Positions 58,044-64,000 of a DNA stretch of 64,000 nt are shown piece after piece. A program made the position numbers and the translations under genes. The notes beneath the pieces were generated by a model, which made no database searches, was not told the DNA's origin, and was given only the letters and a program-made list of their open reading frames with translations. The DNA comes from Echinarachnius parma (Eukaryota; Echinodermata; Echinoidea; Clypeasteroida; Echinarachniidae). The DNA lies in NCBI GenBank assembly GCA_037951105.1, contig JBAMJV010008319.1, forward strand, positions 1 through 64,000. Direction: 5' to 3'. The first letter of the stretch is position 1. Each line of letters starts with the position of its first letter.

Positions 58044-59425
58044 AACCCCTCAAAAAAAGTTCGGAAACTCAAATTTGATCGATTATATCACTCTTATTGT
58101 CAAATTTTATTTTGTTCTTTTAGTGTCATTGCAATGCATGATGATTTACCTTTAAAATTGTACATTATTTGGCACTTATTTCAAATCAGGGAATACGCAG
58201 TGCGTTTCAGAATGGAGGACGGTCAGAAGTCAAATGTCGCAAAATGGGCCGAAAGTATTCAGTTGGGAAATGTTACTCTTGTGTCGTATTTGTTAATGTT
58301 CAAGTTGTATCGAAGATTGTAGCGAGTTCAAATCATTTAAACTTATCAAATTTGGTATCATTTTAATGTCCATGTGTCTATCTTTTCAATACGATTATGT
58401 CCGTAACAATTTTATTAACGGGTTAAGTATGGTACAGCTGAATATGGGGAGGGCCGAAAGTGAAATGTTGCAAAAATGCATTTCATTTTGTGAAATTGAA
58501 GGCGTTGCATCGAAAAACGACTATTGGAGGAGATGTTTTGGAGTTTTACATTGCATAATCATCAGTAAATTTAACATCATGTGAAAGCGTGTTTATTTTT
58601 CCTTAAAATCGTGTCTCATCTGTAATAATTATGCTATTGGGGTGTGTGCAGTAAAACCGGATATGGGGGTCTATTAATGCTATGAATTTAAGACCGTGGC
58701 TTCTTGTTTCAAGATTCCGGTAAGATATTGTTGTATTAATCATAACTCTATCATCATTCCCTGTTGCATTATCGGAAAGCTCGTTAATTTATCTTTAATA
58801 TGATATCTCATTTGCATTGATTATGCTGAATGTGAGTGTGCAGTACAGGAAACTCACAAAATTTCTCTAAACCTACGCAAACTGGACAGAACTGGCACAT
58901 TAGCGCCCTTATTACCACATATCAAACGGTAGAACGTCGACCTTGCAACGTGTCATTTTGAGCCCCATACATTTAGAGGTTCTACACACATCTCAATCAC
59001 ATAACCACTATGAATGGGGCATTATTTTATTGACAAATTTACACGCTTCAACATGATGTTGAATTTCATAATGATTATGTAAAGTAAAGTACTAAGATAT
59101 CCCAACAAAAAGTCGTTTTTGGATGCAACGCCTTCAATTTCACACAATCAAATGCATTTTGTTTACATTTTGCTGTCGATCCTCCACAATATTCACCTTA
59201 ATTGTACCTACCCGGCTTTTATAATCATTCCAAGTGAGGTGTCATTGGAAAGATAAGTAAACAGGCTATTGTCTGACACCATATTCAACAGTATCTCTTC
59301 ATTGTCAAGATATTCATCGTCGAAAGAATTTGACCTTGAGAAAGACCGTGATATGGGTGTCAGACCTTCCAACTGAAGTTTAAATGTTGCTTGTAAGTAT
59401 CGGTTTCCATGGTGGTGTATATAAT

Positions 59426-60074
59426 ACGTGTGGTTTACGGGTACACCATGTGAGATGGGTGGATTGGTAAGTCCTGAAAAGGACTATGGTAGTCCTAGAA
59501 AGGATAGTACGTCACCCGCGTCCGCAACCCCTAGCCTTAAAGCCGCGCACGCCAACAGTTCCCCACTCCTGACGACGGATAGTCAACCTATTCGAAACGT
59601 CGAGTCCCTCCTACCATCCACCCTCTCCTCGCAATAGTCCTCGCAGTAGTCCTCGCAGTAGTCCTTTCTAGGACTACCAACAGTCCTTTCTAGGACTACC
59701 AACTGTCCTTTTTAGGACTCTCCTAGAAAGAATACCAACAGTCCTTTTCAGGACTATCCCAACAGTCCTTTCTAGGACTAACAACAGTCCTTTCTAGGAC
59801 TACCAATTGTCCTTTTTAGGACTCTCCTAGAAAGAATACCAACAGTCTTGTTCAGGACTATCCCAACAGTCCTTTATAGGACTACCAACTGTCCTTTCTA
59901 GGACTATCAACAGTCCTTTCTAGGACTACCAACAGTTCTTTTTAGAACTCTCCTAGAAAGAATACCAACAGTTCTTTTCAGAACTACACCAACAGTCCTT
60001 TCTAGGACTACCATAGTCCTTTTCAGGACTTACCAATCCACCCATCTCACATGGTGTACCCGTAAACCACACGT
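59426..60074. mobile_element. Nested palindromic element, copy 1
   Basis: 79-bp ends ACGTGTGGTTTACGGG... and ...CCCGTAAACCACACGT are perfect or near-perfect inverted repeats. The right half is a run of about a dozen short palindromic units (tcctttctaggacta, gtcctttttaggactctcc). A hammerhead-like motif lies at 59565-59605. Confidence 0.85.
59565..59605 (+). ncRNA. Hammerhead-ribozyme-like core
   Basis: Order: ACTC (stem I), CTGACGA, one extra C, GGATAG-TCAAC-CTATTC (stem II, 6 bp with one G-T), GAAAC, GTC, then GAGT, which pairs with ACTC. This is the hammerhead core order, but stem III is collapsed and position 10.1 is an extra C. Such minimal forms are known from Penelope-like elements and work mainly as dimers. 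Activity is not shown. Equivalent sites lie in copies 2 and 3. Confidence 0.4.
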
Positions 60075-60682
60075 ATCAACTGGAGTTCGTTGGCGCATTT
60101 TGTGACATTTCACTTCTGACATTCCCCCATTCTCAAATATACTGCGCATACCTCGTGCTCGTGATGCTTATGAATTTGGTATCATTTTAAAGAGGTATAC
60201 ACACTCTTCCATGTGATACCAAATATAACCATTATGATTTCGTCAAAAAATAGAAATTTTTTGAGGGGTTTATTTTGGTGGGAAGCGGCACAACTAAACC
60301 ATGTTTGATCTTGATACTACAGTTCTGATTTTGATAATTGTGTATACAGAATTCTAAATCACTTTGCGCTGCCAAAGTTTCTTGTTTCTTGTCTTTTGTT
60401 TGGCTTACGGTAACAAAATAATGAAATGTTTTTTTTCTTGAAATGTCCCTGTAAGTATGGAGCCATTTACGATTGAAAAATAACTGAAAAGTGTACTGTA
60501 ATATTTTTCAATTTTATTTAAACAGGCTATTGTCTGACACCATATTCAACAGTATCTCTTCATTGTCAAGATATTCATCGTCGAAAGAATTTGACCTTGA
60601 GAAAGACCGTGATATGGGTGTCAGACCTTCCAACTGTGAAATGTTGCTTGTAAGTATCGGTTTCCATGGTGGTGTATATAAT

Positions 60683-61308
60683 GCGTGTGGTTTACGGGTA
60701 CACCATGTGAGATGGGTGGATTGGTAAGTCCTGAAAAGGACTATGGTAGTCCTAGAAAGGATAGTACGTCACCCGCGTCCGCAACCCCTAGCCTTAAAGC
60801 CGCGCACGCCAACAGTTCCCCACTCCTGACGACGGATAGTCAACCTATTCGAAACGTCGAGTCCCTCCTACCATCCACCCTCTCCTCGCAATAGTCCTCG
60901 CAGTAGTCCTCGCAGTAGTCCTTTCTAGGACTACCAACAGTCCTTTCTAGGACTACCAACTGTCCTTTTTAGGACTCTCCTAGAAAGAATACCAATGTCC
61001 TTTTCAGGACTATCCCAACAGTCCTTTCTAGGACTAACAACAGTCCTTTCTAGGACTACCAATTGTCCTTTTTAGGACTCTCCTAGAAAGAATACCAACA
61101 GTCTTGTTCAGGACTATCCCAACAGTCCTTTATAGGACTACCAACTGTCCTTTCTAGGACTACCAACAGTTCTTTTTAGAACTCTCCTAGAAAGAATACC
61201 AACAGTTCTTTTCAGAACTACACCAACAGTCCTTTCTAGGACTACCATAGTCCTTTTCAGGACTTACCAATCCACCCATCTCACATGGTGTACCCGTAAA
61301 CCACACGT
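60683..61308. mobile_element. Nested palindromic element, copy 2
   Basis: Same element in the second tandem unit, 626 bp, with one short palindromic unit fewer. The ends and hammerhead-like motif are unchanged. Confidence 0.85.
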
Positions 61309-61920
61309 ATCAACTGGAGTTTGTTGGCGCATTTTGTGACATTTCACTTCTGACATTCCCCCATTCTCAAATATACTGCGCATACCTCGTGCCCGTGATG
61401 CTTATGAATTTGGTATCATTTTAAAGAGGTATACACACTCTTCCATGTGATACCAAATATAACCATTATGATTTCGTCAAAAAATAGAAATTTTTTGAGG
61501 GGTTTATTTTGGTGGGAAGCGGCACAACTAAACCATGTTTGATCTTGATACTACAGTTCTGATTTTGATAATTGTGTATACAGAATTCTAAATCACTTTG
61601 CGCTGCCAAAGTTTCTTGTTTCTTGTCTTTTGTTTGGCCTACGGTAACAAAATAATGAAATGTTTTTTTTCTTGAAATGTCCCTGTAAGTATGGAGCCAT
61701 TTACGATTGAAAAATAACTGAAAAGTGTACTGTAATATTTTTCAATTTTATTTAAACAGGCTATTGTCTGACACCATATTCAACAGTATCTCTTCATTGT
61801 CAAGATATTCATCGTCGAAAGAATTTGACCTTGAGAAAGACCGTGATATGGGTGTCAGACCTTCCAACTGAAGTTTAAATGTTGCTTGTAAGTATCGGTT
61901 TCCATGGTGGTGTATATAAT

Positions 61921-62131
61921 ACGTGTGGTTTACGGGTACACCATTTGAGATGGGTGGATTGGTAAGTCCTGAAAAGGACTATGGTAGTCCTAGAAAGGAT
62001 AGTACGTCACCCGCGTCCGCAACCCCTAGCCTTAAAGCCGCGCACGCCAACAGTTCCCCACTCCTGACGACGGATAGTCAACCTATTCGAAACGTCGAGT
62101 CCCTCCTACCATCCACCCTCTCCTCGCAATA
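61921..62131. mobile_element. Nested palindromic element, copy 3, truncated
   Basis: Only the left end and the hammerhead-like region remain. The palindromic run and the right end are deleted. Confidence 0.85.
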
Positions 62132-62220
62132 GTTTTTTTTGAAATGTCCCTGTAAGTATGGAGCCATTTACGATTGAAAAATAACTGAAAAGTGTACTGT
62201 AATATTTTTCAATTTTATTT

Positions 62221-62956
62221 AAATTCAATGGACAATGGCAAAAGGTGATAAAATCTGATATTGTGTGAATATATATTATTTTTTTTACATTTTAGGAAGG
62301 GTATAAAAGTCGCTTTCCAAAGCACCGACATGATTTAAAATCATAAGCTCCTCCCTCTTATTTATATTTAGTTAAAAGCTGGGACAAGTCAAACAGTTGG
62401 GGCCTGCCTTAACAATATCACCAATTGAAAAATGAATGAAGTTAACAGATCATCTTTATTTTTAATGAAAAATATTATAAAAGACTTTTACACATTTTAG
62501 ACTTTATATCAGACTAAGCAGACTATGTGACGTTTCCTGTTCAAGACCTGGTTTATAATCACTGAATACTCTGCCTGGAAGGTGGGCAAGTGGGAATCCC
62601 CACCACACATTTTGGCGGGAATTAAATGCGTGACTGATCATTTGTTTGTCATTATTATACTACGGTCCCTATTCAGAAGAACCCAGGACGGATAAACGCT
62701 AATCATGCGTGATTAAACAATGTACAATGTGTAAATAATACACAGAGGCTAGGATAGAGCCTTGCACACTGTAATAAGAGGATTCCGGTCAATAACTACT
62801 GATTTAGTTGCTGTGAAGGATTTTGAGGTAAAATAATTCTCAAACAAACGCGTCATGTTTTTTTTTTTACCTGAAATTCACTGAATACACAACTTGACAT
62901 CCTCACGTTTAACATATTCTGCCGCTCAGAGAGTAACTGCATGTAAAATAAGGATT
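62221..62956. other. No gene seen
   Basis: AT-rich sequence right of the triplication. It ends with the stretch similar to 57480-57600. Confidence 0.55.
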
Positions 62957-63125
62957 TAAAGGGATTTAGTAACATTGTCCTAATCCTCAAAATCCAATAG
63001 AAATTCTAGCGGTTCCCTCATTCCTAGTTGTATTCTTATAAACAAAAAAAAGCATGGGACAGGTTTCGGTTTTACAAATTTCACTTTTAGTCCTGTAGAT
63101 ATTTCTAGGACCTGGAGACGTTCTT
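62957..63125. mobile_element. Partial family C element
   Basis: Shares aaagggatttagtaacattg, aaaatccaat and gcggttcc with 34637-34800. The rest is missing or diverged. Confidence 0.6.
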
Positions 63126-63159
63126 TAGTCCAATGTTTTTTTTTTATTGATTCATGTTC

Positions 63160-64000
63160 TAGAAGGGTTAAGCAGAAATTTCAGCTTTGTTGCCACCTTG
63201 GCAACATTGGGCAACTTTTGTATAAGCATTATAAAGTTAATTAGCTAATTTGCATATTTGTGAAATAAGGTCAAGGGTCATTTTCTATCCAGAAATAGTA
63301 CAGTATTGATAACAACAAGCATTCTAGGGTATTTGGGGGCAAGGATTCGATTTCCGGTGCTCGTTTGTAAGTGCCATATGGGCAACACCCTGAAATCCAA
63401 GATGGCTGCCCCTAATTTGCATATTTATGAATATTATTGATTTTCAGTGGCTACAGCCTCTAATAAGCCATAAGTACACATTATTTTCCTCAATCATGTT
63501 CTAAATGTGTGATAAAGATAATTCAGCTTGGTTGCCACCTCGGAAACCTCAAGCAAATGCATACAATTAGCATAATTAGGTATTTTACCTAATTTGCATA
63601 TTCCCCCAAATCAAGCATATTGGGAACCCGAAAAGTAAAAATGACAAGTAATACCACTTTTCCAAGGTTTTAGGGGGCAACAAATCCATTTACGATACTT
63701 AATTTGACGTATCACCTTGGCAACCCACATAAATCCAAGATGGTCGCCTTTGTCCTTTTAAAGGAAATAATGCTATTTGCTACTTGGGGGCATTTATTTG
63801 TATAAAAGTATGATTTTGTTTACTGTAAGCAAACTACATTGTGATTCAAGTATTCTAGTTGCTTTTTCCAATAATTAAAAGTCCAAACATTAAAATATCG
63901 ATCTAATATAACTGAAAGAATATAGTCGTGTATCATAACATGTGTAATTTTGCGAGTAGCCATCTTGGATTTGAGATGGTTGCCATGGGGATACAGGGAA
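63160..64000 (+). repeat. Degenerate repeat with aatccaagatgg words
   Basis: Units of about 310 bp share gttgccacct.gg.aac, aatttgcatatt, gggggcaa and aaatccaagatgg.(t/c)gcc. It runs to the window edge. Confidence 0.6.

Larger units (their letters stand above)
58044..60270. mobile_element. 2.2-kb long-inverted-repeat element
   Basis: AACCCCTCAAAAAA (58044) and TTTTTTGAGGGGTT (60270) are flanked by TA. The arms extend inward over about 200 bp (left 58186-58250, right 60090-60165: cagaagt.aaatgtc.caaaatg.gcc). A further inner pair is 58472-58522 and 59112-59160 (tgaaattgaaggcgttgcat). There is no transposase ORF. It contains the nested palindromic element at 59426-60074. Confidence 0.75.
59261..62220 (+). 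repeat. Tandem triplication of a roughly 1.25-kb unit
   Basis: acaggctattgtctgacacc starts units at 59261, 60532 and 61756 (periods 1271 and 1224). Copies one and two are almost identical. The third is cut: it jumps from tcctcgcaatag at 62131 to the last 90 bp of the unit. The unit contains the right part of the long-inverted-repeat element plus about 260 bp of flank, so duplication came after insertion. Confidence 0.9.

Noticed and set aside
59428..62132. 69-codon ORF repeated three times with near-identical protein
   Set aside because: It lies in the left end of the palindromic element and spans the hammerhead-like motif. Conservation follows from the tandem duplication, and the protein has no family pattern.

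Overview
This is an AT-rich piece of an animal nuclear genome. Almost all of it is one large intron-containing gene on the minus strand, together with the transposable elements packed into its introns and flanks. Small spliced exons, CR1/Jockey-type LINE sequence, tRNA-derived SINEs, many TTAA- and TA-flanked MITEs and satellite-like arrays point to a metazoan. The repeat style suggests a marine invertebrate, possibly an echinoderm or another deuterostome, but the species cannot be fixed from the sequence.

The gene runs from a start codon at 56857 to the C-terminal region near 4234. I reconstructed 19 exons whose splice sites and reading phases all agree up to the last exon. Exon 1 (52814-56857) encodes 1348 residues of acidic, Ser-rich, apparently disordered protein. 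It has two SUMO-interacting-motif-like stretches, five TQx[F/Y] motifs and a 300-residue internal duplication. Exons 2-18 (47554 down to 8300) encode a superfamily 1 helicase of the UPF1/senataxin (Sen1) type: a 1B-like barrel, Walker A GPPGCGKT, a divergent motif II (DDAC), GDQSQ, TQYRM, a divergent motif V and LTRA. Exon 19 starts at 7504. It reaches an in-frame TAG at 7251, but the same strand continues into about ten copies of a 57-residue (171-bp) repeat and then six CCHC zinc knuckles, ending at 4234. Seven single-base deletions in the array and a TAGTAGTAG break this part, so it is either decayed, wrongly assembled or spliced in a way I cannot prove.

Four exons (6, 13, 15 and 16) have partial or full copies lying just upstream in the direction of transcription. 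One copy of exon 16 is still open and keeps its acceptor.

Layout from left to right: 1-4230, intergenic sequence with a 205-bp tandem repeat and hairpin-ended repeats; 4234-7504, terminal exon region; 7505-34110, helicase exons 5-18 and repeat-filled introns, including a 3.16-kb inverted-repeat element (15589-18748), a reverse-transcriptase relic (about 20880-21672), a 1.9-kb hairpin-rich element (24902-26764) and a nested MITE pair with a matching empty site elsewhere in the window; 34217-47451, MITEs, a 338-bp near-perfect palindrome, TA elements and a SINE tandem array between exons 2-4; 47555-52813, intron 1 with an intact 993-codon non-LTR retrotransposon ORF; 52814-56857, exon 1; 56858-64000, gene-free sequence dominated by a long-inverted-repeat element whose right part is tandemly triplicated and carries a hammerhead-ribozyme-like motif.

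The most interesting candidate is the gene itself: a senataxin-type helicase whose N-terminus looks like a DNA-damage scaffold (SUMO-binding and TQxF phospho-motifs) and whose C-terminus carries zinc knuckles. That functional reading is inference.
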